Shown here piece by piece: positions 1 through 11,780 of a stretch of 64,000 nucleotides of DNA; the stretch's first letter is position 1, and each line of letters begins with the position of its first letter. A model generated the notes under the pieces. It was not told the DNA's origin. It did no database searches and worked only from the letters and a program-made list of their open reading frames with translations. The stretch is from Durusdinium trenchii (Eukaryota > Sar > Dinophyceae > Suessiales > Symbiodiniaceae): the NCBI GenBank assembly GCA_963970005.1, contig CAXAMN010028994.1, positions 482,742 through 546,741 of the forward strand, read 5' to 3'. Both the position numbers and the translations under genes were made by a program.

Positions 1-3000
1 GTCTGCTCCTGGAGTCCGAATTCAAACAGGGGTTGTCCACTTCCATGTTTGTTAGAGGGAGGGTATAAGACCATCGTTTGCACACTCATCTGACTCTTCT
101 GGCGGTCACTGGCGTCTTCTGGGTTGATGACAAACAAAACACGGGCACATCTTGGTCAAATTGGACTGGTCAATTTGAGTAAACTGATTAAACACAATTC
201 TTGCCTTCAACCTACATCCATGGTCTGTGTCTTTCATATCAACTCGGAACAAGTTCAATCGGTCAATCGATCGAGCACATTCATCGAGGGACAATTGCAG
301 TCATACCATTGGCTGCAGCTGCTCTGCTGACGCAAGACTACAAGTTATCACAGCCGGCTTCAGACTGTTCAGTCTTGGTAGACAAAAGACCTGAGGATAA
401 TGGGCTGTGCCCGCACAAATGTTGAGAGCCACAAATCTGGCTGGTGTTTTCATCAGACTTGCCATTCTCACTGCCAACGCTGTGCAAAGCAGGTCAGAAC
501 TGAGAAGAATGACACCGGAATCAATGCGCCCAAGTATGAACAGCAGGTGTCTGGGTGAATTCATGAAATGACATCTCCATGGGCCCTCATAAGATCATTA
601 TATTTATTTTGTGTACTCAGCTGGTATGTCCAGTTGGCAAAACATCTTTGAAATAGCTCAGCTAAAGACTCTGAAGCCGGGAGTTCATGGTCAAAATTCC
701 TGACATCTTGTGCTGTCGGCTGTAGAAAACAGAACACCGACAAAGTTGTGTCAAACGGTCTGGTCAAATTGAATCAAACATACCTTCCGCAGTTCCGCTG
801 CCTACTCTCATCTCCCAACAGGTTCAATCATTCAATTGATCGAGCACGTTCAGCGACAAACAATTGCTTGCTGTCTCACGATTGCTTGCTGTCTCCGGGT
901 CTGTTCATCAAAGGTAGCTGGAAGCACAAGCACAAAACTGCAAAGTATACACCGCGTTCTTGGGTGTGGTTCTGTGGAAAGATCGTGACAAAAACATGAG
1001 AACTCATGGTTTGGAGTCACCGTGTGAGATAATGTGTTTTGTAGCAATCTCGAAATAACAGTCACATGTGTCGAGATACAAGTTGCACATGTATGATGCC
1101 CTATGCCCAAGAAACAAATGTGAAGGTCCTTGTGAAACGAAGGTCGTTGGGGGAAACTGCTTCGGGTGAATGAGAGTAAGGATGTATATAAAACGTGAGA
1201 ACGGATCATTAAAGACATGCTAGTCCAATGCAATCTGTGTTCTTGATGGTCTGGTATACTCGCTTGCACAAGCTGCAGGATCGCGTGCAAAACCAGTGGC
1301 ACGTCTTGCAGGGGCACGTCTCAGCCCAAAAGAGGATATCAGAGTGCCCATGAGTGCCCCAAAACTTTCTAGATAAATAGAATTGTGGGACCGGAATTGA
1401 CTTTTTATCACCTGCTGCAGCTGTTTAGGCCTTGTTGTTCAAGAATCTGCGGCCAATGGCCTTGTTGGTTCCTGAACACACCAGGTTTGGGTTATAACTT
1501 ACATGGGCTGCACAAGCAAAAACCATTGGAGAGTCACGAGCTTCGGAGCACTTGGACCAGCACTGGTGCTCTCTTCGTGGACACCCCGATGTTACCAGTA
1601 CTATCAGTACTGTTCAGAGCTTTGAGAAGGCACACCGATGTCACCGAGACCCAAAACCGCCAGGTCAAGTCGACGTTGCTAGGGTCATTCCTCATGCCAT
1701 GATGTGACATTCATAGGGAGCAAATCGAGAAGAACGGACCAAGACGTGTCACATCGGACATGGATTCATGCAGTTGGTCAAACCATTTGTCTGTCGGGCA
1801 AGACATGCTTGAAGTCATGAAGCAGCCTCGGTCCGCTACTGGCTTCATGGTCAAAGCTTGTGTTGGGATTTTGTGGGTTCATGAAGCCAAAGCAACACCG
1901 ACGTGGTGGACTAGCTTGGTGTGAGACGATTGATTCTGATTCAAGACATGTTCTGCATGCAAGCTGCACAAACCGCTCTTCTCTGTTCATCAACTCGGAG
2001 TAAGTTCAACAAACGGAGCACCTCTATCGATGAACAAATGCTACCCGTCACGATCTGCATCGCATCATCGAATCACAATCTGCGTCGCGAAGCTGGTTCC
2101 AGCGCCCTTGCTGCGGAAAAAGTATGAAAGCCTTGAGAAAGCAAGGGCACAGGCAAGCAATGTTGAGAGCCAAATTGGACCAATGCTTGCAGGCGTGCTC
2201 CTTTCACTGCTGATCGTTTGCAAAGAGACGACCAAATTGAAGAAAAGGCTGGAACATTAAACGCAGCCAGCGCTCCTTCCTCCGACAGGTCTCCAATACA
2301 ACATGTTCTGGCGAAAACTGACACTAGTGAAGGTGCATGACCGTTTCTAAACACATCGAAGTCACAGGCAGCGTGGTTGCAATGTTTGCCGAGCATTGAG
2401 CTTTGTGATTGCGTTGCTCACTTCGAACTCAACAATGGACCCCAGCCCAAGGCCCTGTGGCTTGGTGTCCATCGTCTGGTCTAAGTCGTCCAATCCTTCC
2501 ATCGCTGTTGGTCAGCCACATTCAACGTCAGGGCTGAAAGGGAAAGTAGGGAATCATGAGCTCCTTGCTCACAGGGTGCCTTGGTGAACAAACCAAAAGA
2601 GCCGAAAACCAAACTGCAAGTTCATCTGCTGGAGATCACAATCGGCCAGGATGTGTCACAATCGCTTCAGCCTATCACAGGGTGTGCTGCAAAGGCACAT
2701 GGTCAGATTTCAGGGTCCTTGGCCATCCGGTCTGGTTGATCACTGGTCTGGCAACCAAAAAGCAAGTAAAGTGCTTACTTTGTGTCAAATTCATTCTAAA
2801 TATGTCTGGCCTTCCACCTGCACTGATGCTCTGTGTTTCTCATCTGATATTCACTCAGAACAAGCTCAATCGTTCAATCGATGGAGCACGTTCATCGGGG
2901 GACACTTGCTTGCAGTCACCATGTGCCCTTTTCAGCGCAGATGACGGTCGTTCCTCCAATCCTGCACTCCACGACCGGAGTGCACCGGATCAATCTTGAG

Positions 3001-3421
3001 AACGGAAGCTCCTGAATACACAAGGCTTGGGCAAGGCCTCTTCCAAGGCTTGAGACCTTTGCAAGGCCTGTTCCTTGGCGGAAGTTGCTTGCTCCACTTG
3101 GCTGAAAACTCTTGGCGTTCATTGAGCCCAAACTCGCTGGTTGAAATGTATAAGACATGGAGCACTGACAAAGTGGCTGCTGGGTCTGGTATGGCTGATT
3201 CAAAACACATCTTGCTTGCCGCCCGGGTGCAGACCTATGCTTTAAGGCTTTAGCGTTTGTCGGACTCTTGGATCAACTCGGAGTGCCTGCAACGGATGGA
3301 GCACTTCCATCGATGAACAAAGGTTTGCAGTCAGGCTCTGGCTCTGCGTCCGATCATTCTGAGAGCGAGTTACGTACTGCAGGCTTTAGGCGGTTCCATG
3401 GAAAAAGTATGCATGAAAACC

Positions 3422-5850
3422 CTTGAGGACGCCAGGGCTGCACAAGCAAGCAAGGTTGAAAGCCACTAAATTCGACTGGAGCCACAACCGACCGCTGAGA
3501 GCATAGATGCCAGAATGATGGCATCAAAAACTTCCCAGCTTCTTGACTAGATTAAATTGTTTGCAGGGGCATTGGCGGTCGGCCCAGAAGTTTTCTCTGT
3601 CATCACCTCAAACTATGCCCGGAAGTCCAACTTAAAACAGGCTTGAACAGCTGCATGTCCAGCTTTTTCAGAAGTGGGAGCAATCTATTTCCTTGTTTGG
3701 AGCTCATGTTGCTCCTTTCCTGTCATTAATTTACGTTCATGATTCATGTGGACACAAGTTCCATTCAAGGCTAGAAGCTGGTTGTATTTTAATTTTTTAG
3801 GGCAGGGAAGTCTTCTCGGTGCAGTGGAAGACTCTAAAAGTTCCGGTGCAACTCCATACGTTCAACAATCATGCCAAACAGGTCTAGCTTGTGAGATTGA
3901 TACAATAAACCATGGTCTGGCGAAGACCGACACCAGTTCTGTAAAAGGCCTCAATGAGCGATTGACCAAGCACATTTGGTAATGCCTAAATGTCCCCTCC
4001 TCCGGAAGGTATCTTTTTTTGGCATAAGGTCCGATTGACACTGTCATACACATGAGCGATGTCTTCCAAGTTGCTTTGTCGTGTGGCTTCAAACTTTGAT
4101 ACTCATTGGCCATGTCTTGGGACTTGCTGAGCTTGCTGAATGAAATATGTGATGTGAGAAATGCAACACTGACAAGGCAGTTGTTGGTGTTATCCTTTGA
4201 ATTGCAATTGACCTGTGCCCATGGGCCCTAGCTCTGTTTCTCTTTTCAAGAGACTGACTCAAAGAACGACATGTCATTCATATTGTTCAATTGATTGAAC
4301 GAATACCTTCTGCAGTGTCTCCCGGCAAGCAAAGACCTTCTGGTGTCCGCACTGTCCCCCTCAGCCGTGATCTTGAACTAACGATCACAATCGGTCAGAA
4401 TGTGTTTTAGTGTGCGTGGGTTCATGGTCGCATTGTGGGTCCGGTTCATCATTGTATGCAAACAAAAGTTGTTGCTTGGACTTGGCCTGGTTGCATTATA
4501 TAATTGAACGCAATTCTTGCTTTCAACCTACATCCATGCTCCGTGTTTCTTGGCTGAAATCAACTCGGAACAAGCTCAATCACTCAAGCGAGTGAGCACA
4601 TTCATCGAGGCGCAGTTGCTTGCAGTCATACTGTGCAGTTTGCTCCGCATCCGCACATCAGGCAGCCCGAAGCGCCAACAGGAAACTCTAATCCATCTCC
4701 ATAGGCTGCGTGCAATCGATAAAAAGAGCCGGAATGACCTTGAAAAGGACCACAGGGCTGCACAAACAGGCAAGGTTCAGAACTACAAAGTCGGAGTGGT
4801 GCTTTCTGCAGGCTGATTTTTATCTCTCGCAACATACAAAACAACGTCTGGATTGAGAATGTGGACTGAGCATTAAACGAAGCCAATGCCTCCTCCTCCT
4901 CCGGAATATCTATAAGACAAAAGGTAGTCTTGTGAAGGTTGACACTGGTTCAATAATGAGCGACTTACTGATGCACTGTGCTTCTCAACTGACATCAACT
5001 CGGAACAAGCTCAATCAACCAGGCGATTGAGAACATTCATCGAGGGACAGTTGCTCGCAGTCATACTGTGCAGTTTGCTCCGCATCCACTCATCAGGCAG
5101 CTCAAAGTGCCAACAGGAAACTCCAATCCATCTCCATGAGCTGAGTGCAATCGGTATAAAGAGGCGGAGTAATCTTGAGGACGCCAGGGCTGCACAAGCA
5201 AGCAATGTTGAAAGCCACCAAATTCGGCTGGAGCCACAACCAACCGCTGAGAGCATAGATGCCAGAATGATGGCATCAAAAACTTCCCAGCTTCTTGACT
5301 AGATTCAATTGTTTGCAGGGGCATTGGCGGTCGGCCCAGAAGTTTTCTCTGTCATCACCTCAAACTATGCCCGGAAGTCCAACTTAAAACAGGCTTGAAC
5401 AGCTTATTCAGAAGTGGAAGCAATCTATTTCCTTGTTTGGAGCTCATGTTGCTCCTTTCCTGTCATTAATTTACGTTCATGATTCATGTGGACACAAGTT
5501 CCATTCAAGGCTAGAAGCTGGTTGTATTATAATTTTTTAGGGCAGGGAAGTCTTCTCGGTGCAGTGGAAGACTCTANNNNNNNNNNCATGGTCTGGCGAA
5601 GACCGACACCAGTTCTGTAAAAGGCCTCAATGAACGATTGACCAAGCACGTTTGGTAATGCCTAAATGTCCCCTCCTCCGGAAGGTATCTTTTTTTGTCA
5701 TAAGGTCCGATTGACACTGTCGATGTCTTCGAAGTTGCTTTGTCGCGTGGCTTCAACCTTTGATACTCATTGGCCATGTCTTGGGACTTGCTGGTTGAAA
5801 TATGTCTGTGATGTGAGAAATGGAACACTGACAAGGCAGTTGTGGGCTAT
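3422..5850. repeat. Recent direct duplication, about 0.7 kb, two copies
   Basis: Copy A (about 3422-4190) and copy B (about 5172-5850) are nearly identical over long runs, unlike the other diverged units of the array. B lacks about a dozen bases after position 5403 and a few bases near 5720, and contains a run of Ns where A has 74 bases (3837-3910). The two copies flank another pair of related segments (about 4600-4760 and 5050-5175), so the duplicated unit may be close to 1.75 kb. A real duplication and an assembly artefact at the gap are both possible. Confidence 0.8.
5577..5586. other. Assembly gap (10 N)
   Basis: Ten consecutive N. Comparison with the sister copy at 3837-3910 suggests about 74 bases are missing, so the gap length is nominal. 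Confidence 0.98.
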
Positions 5851-6042
5851 TGTGTGTTGATGATTCAACACACATCTTGCTTATCATAGGCACTTTGTCA
5901 GCTTATAGAGATCAACTCAAAGCAACCTTTTCAACCGATGAAGAGCATCTGTCGACGAACAATCACATGTGCGATCATTCTCTGCATCCGATCATCCTAA
6001 TTGCGGGTGATGTGCGGCAGGCTTTGCGCCGTACCGTGGAAT

Positions 6043-6062
6043 ATGTATATATATATATATAT
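6043..6062. repeat. (AT)n microsatellite
   Basis: A short TA-dinucleotide run inside the repeat array. Similar runs occur at 7057-7077, 20768-20798, 22799-22820, 25236-25253, 27889-27901, 27968-27997, 37282-37300, 49117-49130 and 62357-62371. Confidence 0.9.
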
Positions 6063-6850
6063 GGAAAAACCTTGAGAACACACTGCCCGTTTAAACCAGC
6101 AACGCTGAGAGCCACATAATTGGACTAGCGCTTTCTGCAGGCGTGCTCCGTTTACGGCTGACAACTTGCACGTTCGAATGTCTGGATCGAGCAATTGGAC
6201 TGAGCACTAAACGAAACCAATGCCCCATCCTGCGGAGGGCGATGTTTCACAAGGTGACGGTTGACAGAAGGCGAATGTTTATAGTTGCTTGGTCACGCTT
6301 CAACATTTAACCCGTTAAACGACATGTTGTGATTGCGTTACAAAACTGCTACCTCGGTGTAATTGCTTGCCCTGTGGCTTGGCGTCAGTGCTTCCATTCC
6401 AGATGTTGGTCAGTCAGCAACATTCAACGAAGCCACAGTGGGTCAGGAACCCCCAATGTCGCGAAAATACTTTCTGGTGTCATCACTGTCACCTTCAGCG
6501 ATGTTGAACTAACCTAAACACCAGAAAATCAAACTGCAAGTTCGTCTGGGGGTGATGACATTCGGCCAGGATGTGTGACTAGCTCAAGTCCTTTTTGGGG
6601 CTTCATGGTCACAGTTCAGGGCCCTTGGCCATCCGGTCTGGTAGCCAAACACAAGTAGCAGTGGTTTCTTGGGGGTTGTCGCCTGGTCAACTTCATTCAG
6701 CACATCTCTTCCACCTGCACTTCAGTCCAAAGGTCCCTCCGAAAGATGCAGATAAGCATGCATCAAAAAGGGAGAGAACCTCGGTCGTTGGTTTTCGCCT
6801 ACTGCTCATGAAGTGGGACATTGAGGTTCGCAATTCTTGCGAAGTCAATC

Positions 6851-8918
6851 TGACCGGGAAAGCACACTGACAAGGAAGCCAAAGCTACCGGTTCGCATTC
6901 AATTCAAGCAGCAATAGAGTGTTGTTCAGGAAGCAGTTGCATCCTCTTTGAAGTCTTTCCAACCATCACGCGCACCTGAAACCTGAAACAAGGCAGTGGC
7001 TCCAACAAAAAACACTGCATCAGTGATAATCTAGCTGCGCTTCAAACGGCGCACGCATATGTATATATATATATATGCCTATATAGCAATCACAACCTGC
7101 TCTGTCACCCGGCCCAACTCTACAGAGGGAGAGAGGGTGGAATATAATGGCATATACAATACATGCTTCATAATGTATCGAGCTGATGCGGTAGTGTGAA
7201 CGAGCGGGCTTATCATCATGACAATTGATGCTGGCTTTATATAATCTACATGTTTTGTGTGCCCTCTTCGGCGATTCAGGACACACCAGTCCCATAACAT
7301 GTATGAAAGGTACGGGGATCATCAAGACCTTAATGATATAGTTGTGTCCAAGGGAGTGGATGCAAATATGTTTTCTTGGAGATTGTCCTGAAAAAAGAAC
7401 AGGACAGGGTCGACTGAAAACAAAAAGAACATGTATGAAACACACACAAAGAGACAAGTGGGAATGGTTCCGGGCCAAACGTTTGAAGACCATGGGGTGA
7501 CAATCGCACCAAATTACAAAGATTCTGGGAGACTACCATGGCTGGTGGGGGGGAATTTTGGTTTTGCAACTTAGTGGCTTCATTTGATTTTACTCGAACC
7601 ACCCCCTGGATTTTCCGAGTACAACCCCAAGCAAACCCATTGAACCTAAATAGATCAAACACAACTTGGTCCCTACAAGTGCCAACAAGAAACCCACTGC
7701 TAAAGCAAACAATAGGTGACAGTTGGCGCATTTTATACCTAATCACCACGCTGGGACCTGCACAACGCCTTCAACGACGGGCATTCCAGATGTTGAAGAA
7801 CCAACAAATGGTTTCATCAGATGCACCACCAGTTGGTACCATCAGTTCTTCTGATGAAAACATTGGTTTCATCCAGTTGGTTTCATCAGTTGCTTTACGG
7901 GATTCCTCCTGGCAAAGGCACCATCAGTTCTTCCCAGTTCTGGCTGCATCCTGGGAAAAGCGTTCCAACCTCCGTCCCTGGACACCAGTTAGACACCAGC
8001 AGCCGTGTCCGGGGGTTCCCGGTTAGACACCTCCAAGAGCGGAAAAGAACTCGACCGAGCTTTAAGGGGATTCCCATCTAGGAACTGCCCGAAGTGACAC
8101 ACCAAATCCTCCAGACCCAGCAAGTTGTGCCCAGGTGCCCATGCACTCAGTACATCTGACTGAAACAGGAACTGCAACCACACTCAGAAGACAACATGCG
8201 TCTCCAGGTCAGGCACGGTATCCTCATCTTGCAAACTGCCTGTCGTGGGCAGGTCATGATATCGTTTCATCATGCGCATCCACAGCGGTGCAGCAGAAGT
8301 TGGCCAGCAAGTTCCAAGGACACCAGGGACATCATGGACCTTGGTTCCAGTGATGTCACATGTTCACACAGGAAACATGTATTCCACCTTGAAAACCTCC
8401 TGGTGGAATGAACCAACACCCTCAACATGTTGGTGGTTCATTGTGGTACTGTTCAGCCCTTTGGACTGGATGGACTTCACAAAACGCATCAATTCCAACG
8501 CTTGGAGATCAGCTGGAATAATAGCCAACAACGCCCACGAGGCAAGGGACACGAATAAGTGAATTCATTTTGTTTCGAACTCTCCCCACCTACCCGGGTA
8601 CACTAGCATAACGTTGGGGCGATTGGCATCCCTGGATCCTGTGGTTTGTTGCGGTTCCGTTTGGTGTTGTCATTGTGTTGTTAGTTATTTGGTTGTTGTT
8701 GCTTTCGTTTTGGTCGTTTGCTGTGTTGTCAATGATTGCGAACGTGTTGTCGTTCTGTTTGGTGTTGTCATTTGGTGAGTCGGTTTGTTTGTTGGCCTAG
8801 AATCTGAGGGCTCGAGATGGCCTGTAGCCCAGGGAATCTCAGAACCCAAGTGGGGAACATCCCACGTCCGCCATGGCTTCGGTGTTGGCACTTGATAGTG
8901 GCCAGTGCGGTTGACTTC
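6851..8918. other. Stretch without a convincing gene
   Basis: I see no supported exon here. There is an (AT)n run at 7057-7077. A plus-strand open stretch at 7538-8026 contains local direct repeats built on GGTTTCATCAG and CACCATCAGTTCTTC (7808-7935), which makes it more likely repeat-derived than coding. At 8640-8780 the T-rich phrase GTTTGGTGTTGTCATT occurs twice, and a close relative recurs near 10000. Confidence 0.5.
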
Positions 8919-9425
8919 TCACGACTTGACGGGACATCTATGTATTGGGTGCGCCGGCTTTCCAAGCCGGGCGTGTGGTCTTGTGTGCTTCGAGGATGGC
9001 CTCCACCAGACCATGGAGGAAGATCTCGGGCTGTGCAACTTAGAGGCTGGTATGGGTACCCTTTGAAGGAAGTACTTGTTGTGTACTTGCCTTGTGCAAC
9101 AAAAAAAGGGCATTGATTGTGATGGAGCCAGACACCATTGGAGGAGTGTGGTGTTCTTTTCAGCCAGCCACGGATTCGTGGAGATATGCTGTGGTGCTTT
9201 GATAGCTTTCTGCAGAAGTCTTTGACGAAAGTATGAGCTTCGCCTGAGTGCCGTGATAGCTTTCACCATGTGTCGTGGTGGCTTGGGGCCATGTACTTTG
9301 GCGAATGCAGTGCAAACGAGGATCCGATTGAATTTGTCCATTGATTTGTCGTGAGAGTAGGTACCTGCATCGATTGACAGCTGGATCAGACTGTACAGAC
9401 AGAGAAACGGTTTGCTAGCTGTCAT
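8919..9425 (-). CDS. Unassigned open reading frame, 168 codons
   Basis: An uninterrupted minus-strand frame starts at an ATG (9423-9425) and runs to a stop at the low end. It begins MTASKPFLCLY and has a basic middle part (RHMVKAITALRRSSYF). I recognise no domain, signal peptide or membrane segment. Codon third positions are only weakly biased, unlike the GC-rich exons further along. The length is longer than expected by chance in this base composition, but nothing around it (no repeat boundary, no splice partner) supports expression. It could be an exon, a remnant of a mobile element, or chance. Confidence 0.25.
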   Translation of the reverse strand: MTASKPFLCLYSLIQLSIDAGTYSHDKSMDKFNRILVCTAFAKVHGPKPPRHMVKAITALRRSSYFRQRLLQKAIKAPQHISTNPWLAEKNTTLLQWCLAPSQSMPFFCCTRQVHNKYFLQRVPIPASKLHSPRSSSMVWWRPSSKHTRPHARLGKPAHPIHRCPVKS

Positions 9426-11780
9426 TTGTTTTCCACGTCCTTTTATGTTCTATTATCCCGCGTTCAAAAAGCGGGGTAAAGTCGCCCTCCTGTCAAGAAC
9501 CTGAAGCATTTTGTATAGGGCTCCTTTGCTATAATCAGGCACCCTCGAAATTGCTAAAGGCTTGTATGGTGTGGGCGCACCTGTGCAGTTGCAAGAATTC
9601 GTAATTAAGTGCACATGCGGTCACAGGCACTGCCGTCGGCTATCGTCGGCCTAGAATCTGCCTAGAACCCTAGGTCGGGCAACACTCGGGACCCTGGCAA
9701 AACCACTGGGTCAGACCACTCGGGACCCTTGTCCCACTAGAATCGTGAATTCGCAGCAAGACGCAGCAGGGGGATGCCCCACACCTGAAGAGTGCTGATA
9801 TCAGCAAGGACGCTTGCTCACGTACCATTTGTTTTACGGACCTTCTCCCCATCCCGTTCTGCACAGGGCCTTCACCAGGTTTCTGAGGTTGTTCTTGCAC
9901 TAAGTCGATCGAACAATGTTAATGCACTCTTGGAACCACCCTGAATTTATGCTCTTACGAGCTCCTTTTCAAGTGTGTGTGTGTGTGTTGTGGTCACGTT
10001 TGGCATTGTCATTGTGTGATGAGCTTGTTGTTGCACACTGCTTTGGCTCCATTGAAATGATAAAAAAAACTCTTCACACCTTGATGCACATGACATGATT
10101 CCCCTGCCGCACCGACATTATTCTGTCCATCAAGATCGCGAAAGTGTGCTGGTTTCAAACAAGGCAGTTGAGCACCCAAGTGAATGGTCATACCGTCATA
10201 CCTATGGTCATACCACATGTGGTAAGAGGTTCAAAAGGTAGTATGATCAGGACCCAACAAGCTAAGGGGATGAACAAGAACTTATTAGTGATAAAACAAA
10301 AAAAAACAATTCCCGCCCCAGGGTTGCTCTGAATGCAGGTCATGATCACAGAAAGTTTCTGCATACACAGAGGGACAAGTCTTCTAGGTGTCCTGCCTGT
10401 TGTGTGTTTCTGGGTTAGCAAGGCGTGTTGTCGGGTTAAAGAAGGCTCATGGGTCAAAAGCTGATCTGGGGGCTCAAGAAGCGAAGCCCAAGGACCAAGG
10501 ATTAGATAAAGTCTGTTCCTGGAATTGACCCATGACTTGCTTTGAAAGGTTTTCTTAAACAAGTGTTTAAACACCATACCCGTGTTAATCTTTTTCAATC
10601 CAGGGTCAAAAGCGCTGCCATTTCCTCCTTCCCTCCCTCCCTCCCTCCTGGCCATCAGTCCGTACGTCCTTCCTTCCTTGTATATGTGTAAATCCTGATA
10701 ATGACTTTGTTGTTGATCAGGCTTAAGCTTATATTTGTTTGATACCAATGCCGATATGATATGCGACATTGACATAACCTTTGAACATATTCTAAATCCC
10801 ACCTTGTCCTTCAACGATTCAACAATTTGATGGAAATTGGCAGCATAGCTGACAGTGCCAAATATCAAAGACTGTCGCTCAGTCCTAGATCTAACTTGAG
10901 ATCTGACCTTAATCTATATACACACACACATTCAACTAGTTCACTTTCGGGTTACAGGAGCATGAGTTCCAAGTGCCAGACTGCATTGGCATTGAGTTCT
11001 GAGCAACCATTGCAAGGAGCAAACAAGAGGTGCGCTAGCCACGATGAGAGCGCCAAGTGACTTTTAGGATTCAACAACAGTTCAAAACGGTGTTCATTCT
11101 CTTATGATGTGAGAAACCATCTGATCTATAGCCGAACAACTCGTAAAACATGGTTTATCCCTACTATTACTGAACTAAAAGACATATTGATTGGGGAGTG
11201 CACTGGCCACTGCAAGTCTTAAAGACTTTCTTAGGACCTGATTCATCCTGTGTGTTCGAAGCCTGATTCATCCTGTGCCCAACGCTTGAAAAGAGCGCTT
11301 CATACAAAGGATTCTGCAATTGAGCCCAAGGCTGACTGACTGGCTCACCAATGCGGATTCTGCAAACAAATCCCAAAAAGCAATCAACAACTCCGGAGTG
11401 TGTGGTATTTGCTGCCCTCCAAAAAGCCGGTGGAGCAAGTCGGTATTGCAAGAGGAGATTGGCCCTTTGCGGATGTTTGCTTTGTGGTGTCTGGTCTTTT
11501 TGGTTTGTGCAAGTACTTTTAGCATTGACAACTATGGCGAGGTGAGTCTCCTACACTGCACGATTTGTCCATTGAATTCCATCAATATGAGTTATATGCC
11601 ATTCATTTGCAGCAGGCAGGGGTTGCCAAATGTTTTTTGATCCAGGGCACATCAATGTGTTCCTTTTCCACACTCTCCATCTGTCCTCCTTTTCCAACCC
11701 TGCCTTTCGGCCCAACTTTTTCCCCCAACTGCACGAGTGAACGGGCGCAGCGAGCTCAGCCTTTCCCAGCCGCAGCGAGC
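9426..11780. other. Stretch without a convincing gene
   Basis: There is a (GT)n run near 9975-9988 and a GGAG/CCTC-type run at 10624-10650. A long minus-strand open stretch (10188-10868) crosses that simple sequence, lacks an ATG at its upstream limit and shows no domain, so I do not call it. The stretch ends at the 3' end of the aldo-keto reductase gene. Confidence 0.5.

Larger units (their letters stand above)
1..6850. repeat. Diverged tandem/dispersed repeat array
   Basis: The same ordered set of short blocks recurs through this stretch. A core resembling TCAACTCGGAACAAGCTC, followed about 20 bases later by GAGCACATTCATCGAGGG, is visible near 239, 822, 1988, 2853, 3272, 4560, 4996 and 5910. 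A second block, around CTTGAGGACGCCAGGGCTGC, recurs near 2131, 3422, 4738, 5172 and 6071. A third, around CGGCCAGGATGTGT, recurs near 2643 and 6566. Units are 0.4-1.2 kb and differ by many substitutions and small indels. Open frames here are short and shift between copies, so I call no gene. It could be a degenerate satellite or an old multi-copy transposon. Confidence 0.8.

Noticed and set aside
10188..10868. 226-codon minus-strand open stretch
   Set aside because: It has no ATG at its upstream limit, crosses simple GGAG-type sequence and shows no domain or coding bias.
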